Positions 34,171 to 43,086 of a stretch of 64,000 bases of DNA are shown here, one piece after another (the first letter of the stretch is position 1; each line of letters begins with the position of its first letter). The DNA lies in the NCBI GenBank assembly GCA_965213855.1, contig CBDCAA010000007.1, positions 744,001 to 808,000 of the forward strand. The letters are read 5' to 3'. Both the position numbers and the translations under genes were made by a program. This stretch comes from JBBROS01 sp965213855 (GTDB lineage: Bacteria; Pseudomonadota; Alphaproteobacteria; Acetobacterales; Acetobacteraceae). The notes under the pieces were generated by a model. It saw only the letters and a list, made by a program, of their open reading frames with translations, did no database searches and was not told the DNA's origin.

Positions 34171-34925
34171 TGCGCGGTCTCCTCGTCGCGGCCGCAGCGG
34201 CTGCTCTCTTGGCCCCTGCCTGCGCGCAGGCGGCCGAGGAAGCGCTGGAGCCGCCCAAGGTTGCGTGGAGCTTCAATGGCCCGTTCGGTACCTATGACCG
34301 CGCGGCGCTGCAGCGCGGGTTCCAGGTTTATAACGAGGTGTGCTCCAGCTGCCACTCCATGAGCCTGCTGTCCTACCGCAACCTCAGCGAGATCGGTCTC
34401 AACGCGGATCAGGTGAAGGCGATCGCAGCCAGCAAGCAGATCCCTGACACTGACGATAACGGCCAGCCGAACGAACGCGCCGGCACCCCGTCTGACACGT
34501 TCAAGGCGCCGTTCCCGAACGAGAAGGCCGCCCGAGCCGCTAACGGTGGTGCGCTCCCGCCCGACCAGTCGCTCATCGTCGCGGCGCGCGAAGGCACGTC
34601 CAACTATGTCCACGCTTTGCTGAACGGCTACAAGGACCCGCCGGCCGAGCTGAAGGTGCTCCCGGGCCAATACTACAATGTCTACTTTCCGGGCCGCCTG
34701 TTGGCGATGCCGCCGCCGCTGACCGACGACCGCGTGACCTACGCCGACGGCACGAAGGCGACGCTGGACCAGGAAGCCTCCGACGTCACCCAATTCCTCA
34801 CCTGGGCCTCGGACCCGGAGATGGAGGCGCGCAAGCGGATGGGCGTGAAGGCCGTCTTGTTCCTCTCGTTGCTTACGGGCCTGACATACGTGCTGAAGAA
34901 GCGGCTGTGGAAGGACGTCCACTGA
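34170..34925 (+). CDS. petC: Cytochrome c1
   Basis: A 251-residue c-type cytochrome with a cleavable signal (MRGLLVAAAAAALLAPACAQ). The haem site is Cys58-x-x-Cys61-His62 in VCSSCHSMSLLSYRNLSEIG, and the axial Met is probably in GRLLAMPPPL. A C-terminal membrane anchor (VKAVLFLSLLTGLTYVLKKR) holds it to the inner membrane. The start at 34170 overlaps the petB stop in TGATG. It completes the three-subunit bc1 complex; mtnP follows after 3 bases. Confidence 0.96.
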   Translation: MRGLLVAAAAAALLAPACAQAAEEALEPPKVAWSFNGPFGTYDRAALQRGFQVYNEVCSSCHSMSLLSYRNLSEIGLNADQVKAIAASKQIPDTDDNGQPNERAGTPSDTFKAPFPNEKAARAANGGALPPDQSLIVAAREGTSNYVHALLNGYKDPPAELKVLPGQYYNVYFPGRLLAMPPPLTDDRVTYADGTKATLDQEASDVTQFLTWASDPEMEARKRMGVKAVLFLSLLTGLTYVLKKRLWKDVH

Positions 34926-34928
34926 CCG

Positions 34929-35825
34929 ATGAGTGACGTGATCACGCCGGTGATCGGGATCATCGGCGGATCCGGCCTGTATGAGATTGCCGGCCTCGAA
35001 GACAAGGAGTGGCGCCGGGTCGGGTCGCCCTGGGGCGAGCCGTCCGACGCGTTGCTGTTCGGCCGCCTCGACGGTGTGCAGTGCGTGTTCCTGCCACGCC
35101 ACGGCCGTGGCCATCCGTTCAGTCCGTCGGGCATCAACTATCGCGCGAACATCGACGCGTTGAAACGGGCCAGCGTGACAGACATTTTGTCGCTTTCGGC
35201 GGTCGGAAGCCTCAAGGAAGAGCTGCCGCCCGGACACTTCGTCATCGTCGACCAGTTCATCGACCGAAGCTTCGCGCGTGAGAAGACGTTCTTCGGCAAT
35301 GGCTGTGTCGCTCACGTCTCGGTTGCGGACCCGGTCTGCCCGCGGCTGGGTGACGCGCTCCAGGCCTCGGCGTCGTCGCTGGGCCTGCTCGCCCACCGAG
35401 GCGGCGCCTACCTTGTCATGGAAGGCCCGCAGTTCTCGAGCCGTGCCGAAAGCGAGCTGTATCGGAGCTGGGGCTGTAGCGTGATCGGCATGACCAACAT
35501 GCCGGAGGCGAAGCTCGCCCGGGAAGCGGAGATCTGCTACGCGACCGTGGCCATGGTGACGGACTACGACTGCTGGCACGACGAACACGCGGCGGTCACG
35601 GTGGACGCGGTCGTGAAGGTGATGACCGAGAACGCCGAGAAGGCCCGCGCCCTTGTTCGTGCGGTCGTCCCCGGTCTCGGCGCCCAGCGGGGCCCGTGCC
35701 CGGCCGGCTGCGACCGTTCGCTCGAATACGCGCTCATCACGGCGCCCGACCAGCGCGACCCGGCGCTGCTTGCCAAGCTCGACGCCGTCGCGGGACGCAT
35801 CCTCGCCCGGTCCCCGGCGGCCTGA
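34929..35825 (+). CDS. mtnP: S-methyl-5'-thioadenosine phosphorylase
   Basis: A 298-residue phosphorylase that splits methylthioadenosine into adenine and 5-methylthioribose 1-phosphate, the first step of methionine salvage. It begins with GIIGGSGLYEI. Other family residues are FLPRHGRGHPFSPSGINYRA, LSAVGSLKEELPPGHFVIVD, MEGPQFSSRAESELYRSWG and IGMTNMPEAKLAREAEICY. ATGs at 34929 and just beyond are possible starts; 34929 keeps the usual short N-terminus. It is 3 bases downstream of petC, though the functions are unrelated. Confidence 0.95.
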   Translation: MSDVITPVIGIIGGSGLYEIAGLEDKEWRRVGSPWGEPSDALLFGRLDGVQCVFLPRHGRGHPFSPSGINYRANIDALKRASVTDILSLSAVGSLKEELPPGHFVIVDQFIDRSFAREKTFFGNGCVAHVSVADPVCPRLGDALQASASSLGLLAHRGGAYLVMEGPQFSSRAESELYRSWGCSVIGMTNMPEAKLAREAEICYATVAMVTDYDCWHDEHAAVTVDAVVKVMTENAEKARALVRAVVPGLGAQRGPCPAGCDRSLEYALITAPDQRDPALLAKLDAVAGRILARSPAA

Positions 35826-35891
35826 CCCGGATCTGCGGAGCACCTCGGCGGGCGCTTGTCTCCAGCGTCGCCGCCATGGCAAACCTTGCCC

Positions 35892-36086
35892 ATGGCCGAG
35901 ATCATCAACCTACGGCGGATCAAGCGGACCCGTGCGCGGGCCGCCGCGGACGACGCGGCTGCCGCGAACCGGGCGGCGCACGGCCGCACCCGGGCCGAGC
36001 GCGACGCGTCGATCGCGCAGGACGCCCGCCAACAACGCCTGCTTGATGGGGCAAAGCTAAGCGGGGACGGCGAAGCGGGCGAATGA
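35892..36086 (+). CDS. DUF4169 family small protein
   Basis: A 64-residue protein starting MAEIINLRRIKRTRARAAAD, which matches the conserved N-terminus of DUF4169 proteins (INLR..RK...R). The remainder is charged and Ala-rich, probably one long helix. The function is unknown. It ends inside the 3' end of the convergent rppH, overlapping it by 30 bases. Confidence 0.75.
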   Translation: MAEIINLRRIKRTRARAAADDAAAANRAAHGRTRAERDASIAQDARQQRLLDGAKLSGDGEAGE

Positions 36087-36547
36087 CAGGGCAAGCGCCT
36101 CGTAGATCGGGCGCTTGAACCCGGGACCAAGGCCCGGCAGTTCGGTGAGGTCGGCCCAGCGCCACGCGTCGAACTCCGGATGTGCGGATCGAGGTCGAGC
36201 CGGATATCGCTGTCCCGCCCTAGAAACCGCAGCGCGAACCAGCGTTGCCGCTGGCCGCGGAACCGGCCGCCGAGCGCCTTGCCGATCAGTTCCGGCGGCA
36301 GATCATAGGTCAGCCATTCGTCGTGCTCGCCCAGGATGACGGCGTCCGCCGTCCCGATCTCCTCCTGCAACTCGCGCAGCACCGCCGCGCGCGGGTTCTC
36401 GTCGGCGTCGATCCCACCCTGCGGGAGTTGCCAGCCTCCTGGGGCGCCCTCCGCATTCGGAAAGTTTGCCCGGCGGGCGACGAACAGCCGGCCCTCACGG
36501 TTGAACAACGCAGCGCCCACGTTGGGCCGATATGGCAAGTCGCTCAA
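36057..36547 (-). pseudogene. rppH: RNA pyrophosphohydrolase RppH, frameshifted
   Basis: A Nudix hydrolase that removes pyrophosphate from 5' mRNA ends to start decay. It begins at a TTG (SDLPYRPNVGAALFNREG) and has GGIDADENPRAAVLREL and QEEIG, the Nudix box. After FLGRDSDIRLDLDPH the frame is lost: the other frame continues as AHPEFDAWRWADLTELPGL, then FKRPIYEALALSFARFAVPA, and stops at 36057. One base is missing around 36178-36195; adding it gives 163 residues, the normal length. The TTG overlaps the deacetylase stop in a 4-base overlap. A sequencing error is as likely as true inactivation. Confidence 0.88.
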
Positions 36548-37653
36548 GGGTTCACCAGCGCGCTGACCGGAACCAGCACCAGCCCGCGCCCGGCCAGCGT
36601 CTTCGTCCAGGCCGCGATCCGCTCGATCGTTGCCGGCCGCAGCGGCCCGGCGAGGCCCAGCGCCCCGCCGCGCTCCTTCGCCGTCCGCTCCAGCGCGCCC
36701 AGCTTGGCGTCGATCTCGGCGCGCCCGACCTGCTCGTCGAGCACCACGTCGATTGATCGAACCGGCGTGCCGGGCGGCGCACTCCGGCCAGGCCGGGCGT
36801 CGACATAAAGCAGCCCGCGGCGCCCGACCTCCTCCAGGACCGGCGTGTAGGCGGCCGGTATGTCGGCGAAGCGTTCGCCGCGTAGCCCGTCCGATGCACC
36901 CGTTGCCCCCACAGCCCCCGGCGTCCGGCTGAGCGCCCAGGCGAGGTTCAGCCGGTTCTCCTCCGGGCCCAACCCGGTGCGCAGGCTGCGCGCGCCCTCG
37001 TCAAATTGCGGATAGCCCAGCGGCTCCATCGGGATCGAGACGAGCAGCTCATGGCCGGCTTGGCGCGCCCCGTCCAGCAGCGGGCCGTCGCCGGCCGCAT
37101 AAGCAGATACGGCGAAACTCACGGGCGAGGGGAACTGGTCGATCGCCGCCCGGCTCTCCCGCTCGCTCAGGCCGAAGCCGGAGATCAGCAGCGCGACCCG
37201 GGCCGCATTCGGCGGCACGGGCACGGCCGGCGCCGCATAGACCTGCCGCGGTGCCCGGCCGTCGGCGCCGATGCGCGGCAATGGGCCCGGCGTGGTCGCC
37301 GTCGCCGGAACCAGCAGCGCCGGGTCCGGCGGCGCGATCGTGGTGCGAATGGGGGGCGCGGCCGTGGCGTGGGCAGACGGGGCGGACGCGGTCGGGGCGG
37401 GCGCAGACGGGGCGGGCACAGACGGGGCGGGCCCGGCCGGGGCTGCTGCTGCGTCCAGCGGCGAAGCGGGCGGCGGCGCTTGGGGGATCGATGCGGCGGC
37501 TGGTGCCGGAACCGAGGCGGTGGGCGCGGCGGCAGCCGGCGCCGGCGCCACCGGCGGCCCGAGCGCGGCCAACGTGCCGACCCCGGCGGCCGCTAGGACG
37601 AAGATGCCGGCCCAAGCTGCGCCGAGCAGCCGCCAACCGCGCCGCACGGCCAC
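36544..37653 (-). CDS. Divergent polysaccharide deacetylase (YibQ/DUF610)
   Basis: A 369-residue envelope protein. An N-terminal membrane anchor (LLGAAWAGIFVLAAAGVGTL) is followed by a Pro/Ala-rich spacer of about 110 residues. The divergent deacetylase domain comes next, from PNAARVALLISGFGLSERES, through LLVSIPMEPLGYPQFDEGAR, to YVDARPGRSAPPG and the final GRGLVLVPVSALV. The family often lies with envC and ctpA, as here, which suggests a part in cell-wall metabolism; catalytic activity is not established. GTG at 37653 is preceded by AGGGAA. Confidence 0.9.
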   Translation of the reverse strand: MAVRRGWRLLGAAWAGIFVLAAAGVGTLAALGPPVAPAPAAAAPTASVPAPAAASIPQAPPPASPLDAAAAPAGPAPSVPAPSAPAPTASAPSAHATAAPPIRTTIAPPDPALLVPATATTPGPLPRIGADGRAPRQVYAAPAVPVPPNAARVALLISGFGLSERESRAAIDQFPSPVSFAVSAYAAGDGPLLDGARQAGHELLVSIPMEPLGYPQFDEGARSLRTGLGPEENRLNLAWALSRTPGAVGATGASDGLRGERFADIPAAYTPVLEEVGRRGLLYVDARPGRSAPPGTPVRSIDVVLDEQVGRAEIDAKLGALERTAKERGGALGLAGPLRPATIERIAAWTKTLAGRGLVLVPVSALVNP

Positions 37654-37668
37654 GCTTCCCTGGGGCAG

Positions 37669-39051
37669 CTAGCGCGAGGCGCGCCGCTGGGTCGACATCG
37701 ACTGCAGCACGGCCACCGCCTCCTTTAATTGGAAATCCGTGTCCGGCTTGGCGGGGTCGAACGTCGGGAACCCCTCCGGCGGCAGCTTCGGGATGTCGCG
37801 CGCAATCGGCGGCAGGTCCGTCCGCGGCGCGGCGTTCGCGGGCGGCGGCGTGCCGCCCTGGTTCCGCAACGCACCCTTCAAGTCGCTCTCCCGCTCCGGC
37901 CCAAAATGCGGCGTCTCGGTCCGCGAGGCCGCCACCTCCACGTCCGGCGTGATCCCCAGCCCCTGGATGCTCCGCCCCGACGGCGTATAGTACCGGGCCG
38001 TCGTCAGCCGGATCGCCCCGTTCCCGGCCGGTAGCGGCATCACCGTCTGCACGGACCCCTTGCCGAAGCTGCGCGTGCCCACAAGCACCGCCCGATGATG
38101 GTCCTGCAACGCCCCGGCCACGATTTCGCTGGCCGACGCCGAGCCGCCATTGATCATCACCACCAGCGGCAGCCCGGCCGTGATGTCCCCGTGCTTGACG
38201 AACCAGCGCTGGCTCTCCTCCGCATGCCGCGCCCGCGTGCTGACGATCTCGCCTTCCTGCAGGAAGTCATCGCTCACATACACGGCCTGATCGAGCAGCC
38301 CGCCGGGGTTGTTGCGCAGGTCGAGCACGTACCCTTTCAGATTCGGGTTCTGCCGCCGCAGGTCGGCGATGGCCTTCTTCAACCCGGGGTCGGTCTGCTC
38401 GTTGAAGCTCGACAGCCGGATGTAGCCAACGTCCCCCTCCAAATGCGACTTGACCACCTGGATGCGGATTACCTCGCGCTGCATCGACAGCTCGATCGGC
38501 GTGTTGATGTTCTCGCGCTTGATCGTGAGCTTGATCGCGCTGCCCGGCGTGCCACGCATCTTGTCGACGGCTTCGTTCAAGGTCAGCCCTTGCACGCTCT
38601 GCCCATCCAGCATCGTGATCAGGTCGCCCGCCTTCACCCCCGCACGCGCTGCCGGCGTGTCGTCGATCGGGCTGACCACCTTGATGATCCCGTTATCGGC
38701 AGTGACCTCCAGGCCCAGCCCACCGAACTCACCCCGCGTCTGTACCTGCATGTCGCGGAAGCTTTTCGCATTCATGTAGCTGCTATGCGGGTCGAGCCCG
38801 GTCAGCATGCCGTTGATCGCGTTCTCGATCAGGTCGCGGTCATTGACCGGCTCGACGTACTCCGCGCGGATCCGTTCCACGACGTCGCTGAACAGGTCCA
38901 GCATGCGGTACATCTCGGCATTCCGGCTGTCCTGCGCCTTGGCGTGGGCGATCGGCCAGGCAAGCGAGTGGTCCAGCATGCCCGCAACCGGGCCGGCCGC
39001 CACGCCCGCAGCAAAGACTGCACCCATCAGCAAGCCGGTACGGAACTTCAT
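37669..39051 (-). CDS. ctpA: C-terminal processing peptidase CtpA (S41)
   Basis: A 460-residue periplasmic serine protease. An N-terminal signal or anchor (LLMGAVFAAGVAAGPVAG) is followed by a PDZ domain at about residues 95-170 (GEFGGLGLEVTADNGIIKVV). The catalytic domain has DLRNNPGGLLDQAV, GSASASEIVAGAL with the nucleophilic Ser, and the Lys of FGKGSVQTVM. Such peptidases trim secreted or cell-wall enzymes; in this conserved block it sits next to an EnvC-type murein hydrolase activator, a plausible partner. A 121-base spacer separates it from the upstream envC-like gene. Confidence 0.95.
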   Translation of the reverse strand: MKFRTGLLMGAVFAAGVAAGPVAGMLDHSLAWPIAHAKAQDSRNAEMYRMLDLFSDVVERIRAEYVEPVNDRDLIENAINGMLTGLDPHSSYMNAKSFRDMQVQTRGEFGGLGLEVTADNGIIKVVSPIDDTPAARAGVKAGDLITMLDGQSVQGLTLNEAVDKMRGTPGSAIKLTIKRENINTPIELSMQREVIRIQVVKSHLEGDVGYIRLSSFNEQTDPGLKKAIADLRRQNPNLKGYVLDLRNNPGGLLDQAVYVSDDFLQEGEIVSTRARHAEESQRWFVKHGDITAGLPLVVMINGGSASASEIVAGALQDHHRAVLVGTRSFGKGSVQTVMPLPAGNGAIRLTTARYYTPSGRSIQGLGITPDVEVAASRTETPHFGPERESDLKGALRNQGGTPPPANAAPRTDLPPIARDIPKLPPEGFPTFDPAKPDTDFQLKEAVAVLQSMSTQRRASR

Positions 39052-39172
39052 GCCTTTGTCATCCTCTTGATGCCCGCAACAGGGCCCGTATGATCGAACG
39101 CTATCATGAATCGTCGTAAGTGTAGCACCAGAGCCATTGTAACAAACTTAACAAGCCGTCAGGTTCGCCGCC

Positions 39173-40462
39173 CTAAGATGGCCCGAGCTTGGCTCGCAAG
39201 AAGGGGGCCGGGTTGACGGCCTGGCCGTCGTGCCGCAACTCGATATACAGTGCGGGCCGGCCTGCCGATCCGGCCGGATCCCACCCCGGCATCGTCCCCA
39301 ACGGTTCGCCTGCCAGCACCGCAGCGCCGACGGCCACGTCCAGCCGCTCGAGTCCGGCCAGCACGAACGCGTAACCACCCCCGCAATCCAGGATGGCGAG
39401 CGCGCCGAAGCTCCGGAACGGCCCGGCGAAACGCACCCGCCCCTCGCACGGCGACACCACCCGCGCCTGTGGCGCCGCCCGATACGAGACGCCGGTCGCC
39501 GGCCCCGCCTCGGTCGCCTCGCCCCAGGCCCGGACGACGTGCCCCGCCACCGGAGCCACGAGCTGGCCCGAGGGCTCCGGCCCCGGTCCCGCCGGCCGGG
39601 CCAGTGCAGCTTGGCGCCGCCGCGCCTCATCCGCCGCCTGGTCCTGCCGTTGCCGCTCGGCCCGGGCCACGTCCTCCCGCGCCTGCGCCTCCGCCCGCAC
39701 CCGCGCCGCCTCGAGCGTGCCGACCACGGTGCGCAAGCTCTCGGCCCGGCCAGCTTCTGCGGCAGCCCGCTGCTGCGCCTCCACGCCGGCCCGCTCACCC
39801 TGCTGCAACAACGTGAGCTGCAGGGCGTGCGCCGTCGCCAGTTGCTGGTCCAGGATCTCGGACTGGTCGGCCTGCTGCGCCTGCGCGGCCCGGAGCCGCG
39901 GCAGTGCCTCGTCCAGCGCTCGCGCCCTCGCGTCCAGCTCGGCCTGCTCGATCCGCAGCCGGGTGGCGTCCCGCTCCAGCATGGCCGCCAGGCCGTGCAG
40001 GATGCCCAGCCCGGTCAGCGCCCGCTCGGGCGGCGCCGGCACCGCCAGCAGGGTCTCCGCAGGATAGAGCGACAACCGTTGCATCAGCGGCAGCAGCGGC
40101 GCTAGGGCCGCGGCGTGCTGGCGCAGGCGCACCTCGGCCGCCGTCCGTCGCGCTGCCAGGTCAGAGACCTCCGCAGCTCGGTCGCTCACCTCCGCCTCGA
40201 CCGATCGCAGCCGCTCAGCCGCCACGACGCGCTGTTGCGCCAGCCGCTGCTCCTCCATCGCCGCTTCGCGGGCCCGTTCGGCGATCCGCGCCGGGTCCAC
40301 GGCCGGCGGCCGGCCGGGACTTGACGGGTTGGCATCCGGTTGCGGGGGGCCTGGCCGGGCGGACCGGGCCAAAGCCGGCGGCGGCGTCACGGCGGGGCCG
40401 AACGCCAGGCCCGCCAGCAGGACGGCCCTATGCCGGAGCGGTGCCCGCAACGGCCGCCGCAC
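39173..40462 (-). CDS. EnvC-like murein hydrolase activator (M23 family)
   Basis: A 429-residue secreted protein: signal peptide up to about residue 32, long coiled coil at residues 55-270 rich in Ala, Glu, Arg and Gln, then a LytM/M23 domain (PVAGHVVRAWGEATEAGPAT, SPCEGRVRFAGPFRSFGALA, ELRHDGQAVNPAPFL). The usual zinc ligands of active M23 peptidases are not complete (no HxH is visible), as in EnvC, which activates amidases instead of cutting itself. The GTG at 40462 lies inside the end of gpmI (35-base overlap); it is needed for the signal peptide. Confidence 0.88.
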   Translation of the reverse strand: MRRPLRAPLRHRAVLLAGLAFGPAVTPPPALARSARPGPPQPDANPSSPGRPPAVDPARIAERAREAAMEEQRLAQQRVVAAERLRSVEAEVSDRAAEVSDLAARRTAAEVRLRQHAAALAPLLPLMQRLSLYPAETLLAVPAPPERALTGLGILHGLAAMLERDATRLRIEQAELDARARALDEALPRLRAAQAQQADQSEILDQQLATAHALQLTLLQQGERAGVEAQQRAAAEAGRAESLRTVVGTLEAARVRAEAQAREDVARAERQRQDQAADEARRRQAALARPAGPGPEPSGQLVAPVAGHVVRAWGEATEAGPATGVSYRAAPQARVVSPCEGRVRFAGPFRSFGALAILDCGGGYAFVLAGLERLDVAVGAAVLAGEPLGTMPGWDPAGSAGRPALYIELRHDGQAVNPAPFLRAKLGPS

Positions 40463-41981
40463 CCGTCAGCAACGACCGCCCCGTCATCTCGGCGGGCTGC
40501 TCGACCTGCATGAGCGCGAGCAGCGTCGGCGCCAGGTCCGCCAGCCGCCCGTTCCGCAGGCCGACCGGCCCGGGCATGGCCAGCATCACCGGCACCGGGT
40601 TCGTCGTGTGTGCGGTGTGCGGGCCGCCCGTCGTCGGATCCCGCATCATCTCGCAATTGCCGTGGTCGGCCGTCACCAGGAGCGCCCCGCCCGTGGCCGC
40701 GACCGCGTTCCGGATGCGGCCCAGCCCGGCATCGACCGTCTCCACCGCCCGCACCGCCGCGTCCAGCTTGCCGGTATGGCCGACCATGTCGGGGTTTGCG
40801 TAATTGAGCACGATCAGGTCGTACTCGCCCCCGCCGACTGCCGCGACGGCCTTGTCCGTCAGTTCCGGCGCCGACATCTCCGGCTGCAGGTCATACGTCG
40901 CGACCTTGGGTGACGGCACCAGGATCCGGTCCTCGCCCGCATACGGCTCCTCCCGGCCACCATTCAGGAAGTATGTCACGTGCGGGAACTTCTCCGTCTC
41001 GGCCATGCGCAACTGCCGCCGTCCGGCACCGGCCACCGTTTCGCCCAATATGCGCGCCATCGTCTGCGGCGCGAACACCGCCTGCATGAAGGGCGCCAGC
41101 GCGTCGCTGTAGCGGGTCATGCCAACGGCCGCCGAGAGCGCGATCTGACGCGGCCGGCTGAACGCGGCGAAAGCGGGGTCTAGCAGCGGGGCCAGGATCT
41201 CCCGAATGCGGTCGGCGCGGAAGTTGAAGCACAGCAGCGCGTCGCCGTCTCGGATGCCGCCATAGCCGCCGATGCACGCCGGCACCACGAACTCGTCCGT
41301 GACCCCCTTCGCATAGGCCTCGTCCATGGCGCTCGCCGCGTCGGCGAAGGTCGCGCCCTCGCCATCCGCCATCGCCCGGTACGCCCGCTCCACGCGGTCC
41401 CACCGGTTGTCCCGATCCATGGCGTAGTACCGCCCCATGACCGTGCCGATCCGCGCCGTGCCCGGCAGCGCCGCCTGCAGGCGCTGCAGCGCCTCGGCGC
41501 CGGACCGTGGCGGCGTATCGCGCCCGTCGGTGATGCAGTGCACGCGCGTGGTGATCCGCGCCTCGGCCAGCATGCGCGCGAGCGCTGCCGCATGGTCCTG
41601 GTGCGCATGGACGCCGCCGGGCGACACCAGGCCCATCAGGTGGCACGTGCCGCCGGTGGCGCGCAGCCGCTCGATCAGGCCGAGCAGGGCCGGCTTGCGC
41701 GCCAGGCTGCCGTCCTCGATCGCCTGCCCGATCCGCGGCAGCTCCTGCATGACCACCCGCCCGGCGCCGATGTTGAGGTGCCCGACCTCGGAGTTGCCCA
41801 TCTGCCCGTCCGGAAGCCCCACATCCAGGCCAGAGGTGTTCAGGAACGCGTGCGGTCCCTGCATCAAGGCATCGAAGGTGGGTGTGCGCGCCTGACGCAC
41901 CGCGTTGTCCGCATCGTCCTCGCGCCAGCCCCATCCGTCGAGGATGACGAGCATGACGGGGCGGGGCGGGGCGGCTGTCAT
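40428..41981 (-). CDS. gpmI: Phosphoglycerate mutase, 2,3-bisphosphoglycerate-independent
   Basis: A 517-residue metal-dependent enzyme interconverting 3- and 2-phosphoglycerate. It starts with VMLVILDGWGWRED, carries the phospho-Ser in QMGNSEVGHLNIGAGRVV, then GLVSPGGVHAHQDH, RDTPPRSG and the metal site VTADHGNCEMM near the C-terminus. The length is standard. It lies downstream of rlmH and overlaps the envC-like gene, the order seen in many alphaproteobacteria. Confidence 0.97.
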   Translation of the reverse strand: MTAAPPRPVMLVILDGWGWREDDADNAVRQARTPTFDALMQGPHAFLNTSGLDVGLPDGQMGNSEVGHLNIGAGRVVMQELPRIGQAIEDGSLARKPALLGLIERLRATGGTCHLMGLVSPGGVHAHQDHAAALARMLAEARITTRVHCITDGRDTPPRSGAEALQRLQAALPGTARIGTVMGRYYAMDRDNRWDRVERAYRAMADGEGATFADAASAMDEAYAKGVTDEFVVPACIGGYGGIRDGDALLCFNFRADRIREILAPLLDPAFAAFSRPRQIALSAAVGMTRYSDALAPFMQAVFAPQTMARILGETVAGAGRRQLRMAETEKFPHVTYFLNGGREEPYAGEDRILVPSPKVATYDLQPEMSAPELTDKAVAAVGGGEYDLIVLNYANPDMVGHTGKLDAAVRAVETVDAGLGRIRNAVAATGGALLVTADHGNCEMMRDPTTGGPHTAHTTNPVPVMLAMPGPVGLRNGRLADLAPTLLALMQVEQPAEMTGRSLLTGAAAVAGTAPA

Positions 41982-42045
41982 GCGGCGATCCTTTCGTTCA
42001 TGGCAGGTATGGCGGGGCGCTTCGGAGGGCGCAAGGCGGGCGGCG

Positions 42046-42504
42046 CTACCCCGGCCGTTCGCTCCGGTGATACGGGTGCCCAGCCAGGATCGCCTGGGCG
42101 CGATACAGCTGCTCCGCCAACATCGGCCGAACCAGCAGATGCGGCCAGGTCATCGGCCCGAGCGACAGGACATGGTCCGCCCGCGACAGCACCGCCGCAT
42201 CCAGGCCCTCGGCGCCGCCCACCAAGAAGCATGGCGTCCGCCCTGCCTCGCGCCACTGCGCCATCAGCCGGGCCAGGCCGTCGCTGCCGGGGCAGGGGGC
42301 GCCGAGGTCGAGCGCCACGGCCCACGCCGCCAGCCCGAGCGACGCCAGCAATCCCTCGCTCTCCCGCCGCTTGATCTCCGGCGGCGCACCCCGCCCATCC
42401 GGTATCTCCGTGACCACGAGCGGCGGGCGCAGCCGGGCGTTATAGCGCGCGAACAGCGCCGCCTCCGGCCCGGCCCGCTGCTTGCCCACAGCGATCAGCC
42501 TCAT
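42046..42504 (-). CDS. rlmH: 23S rRNA (pseudouridine1915-N3)-methyltransferase RlmH
   Basis: A 152-residue SPOUT methyltransferase that methylates pseudouridine 1915 of 23S rRNA in whole 70S ribosomes. It shows the knot motif CFLVGGAEGLDAAVLSRADH and the C-terminal LLVRPMLAEQLYRAQAILAG with the terminal HPYHR. The ATG at 42504 gives the normal length. It would be transcribed with rsfS upstream and gpmI downstream but for a plus-strand gene inserted between rsfS and rlmH. Confidence 0.96.
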   Translation of the reverse strand: MRLIAVGKQRAGPEAALFARYNARLRPPLVVTEIPDGRGAPPEIKRRESEGLLASLGLAAWAVALDLGAPCPGSDGLARLMAQWREAGRTPCFLVGGAEGLDAAVLSRADHVLSLGPMTWPHLLVRPMLAEQLYRAQAILAGHPYHRSERPG

Positions 42505-42576
42505 AGGCGGCGCCCGGCGGGTCTAGCGAACCGCAGCCGTCCTGAGGTATGTAGCAGACCCCTCGATGGATTCGTC

Positions 42577-43083
42577 ATGCGCACCGTGTTTCTCTCACCC
42601 GTCCTGCTTCTGCTCGCCGCGGCGCCCGCGCCGCCGGCTACAATCCATCGTACGCCCGCGCCCGCCACCGAGCCGCGCGGATCGGCCGTCGTGCTTGCGG
42701 CAAGGCCCGGGACCGCGCTCGACGCCGCCGCCCGGCAGCTCGTCGCTCAGGACATCGCCGCCGGCAAGCAGGCCAACGAGGCGCCGCTCGTGCTCACCGG
42801 CTCGGCGCCGCTCGGCCCCGCGTCCGACCGCCCGGCCCTTTTCGTGCAACTGCAGTCGGCCCGCGAATGCGGCTCCGCAGGCTGCAGCACCACGGTATAC
42901 CTATGGCAGCGCGCCGCCTGGCAGCGCGTGCTGGATGGCGTGGGCGGACGCCTCACCGTCGGCACGACCAGAACGCGCGGCATGGCGGATCTGATGACCG
43001 AAAAGGGCCGCTACGTCTGGACCGGCCACGCCTACGAGGACCCGAACCCCGTCCCTGCGATCGACCTGCGGCCGCGCCGTTAA
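42577..43083 (+). CDS. Secreted hypothetical protein
   Basis: A 168-residue protein that I do not recognise. It has a signal peptide (MRTVFLSPVLLLLAAAPAPP) and a predicted periplasmic domain with two cysteines (RECGSAGCSTTVYLWQRAAW) that may form a disulfide, ending VPAIDLRPRR. It is read opposite to the conserved rsfS-rlmH block that it interrupts, 72 bases from the rlmH start and 3 bases from the rsfS stop. Base composition is like the neighbours, so recent transfer is not indicated. Confidence 0.75.
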   Translation: MRTVFLSPVLLLLAAAPAPPATIHRTPAPATEPRGSAVVLAARPGTALDAAARQLVAQDIAAGKQANEAPLVLTGSAPLGPASDRPALFVQLQSARECGSAGCSTTVYLWQRAAWQRVLDGVGGRLTVGTTRTRGMADLMTEKGRYVWTGHAYEDPNPVPAIDLRPRR

Positions 43084-43086
43084 AGG

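Noticed and set aside
37350..37450. G-rich repeats in the deacetylase gene as a functional DNA repeat
   Set aside because: They simply encode the Pro/Ala spacer of an envelope protein; unit lengths are irregular and in frame.
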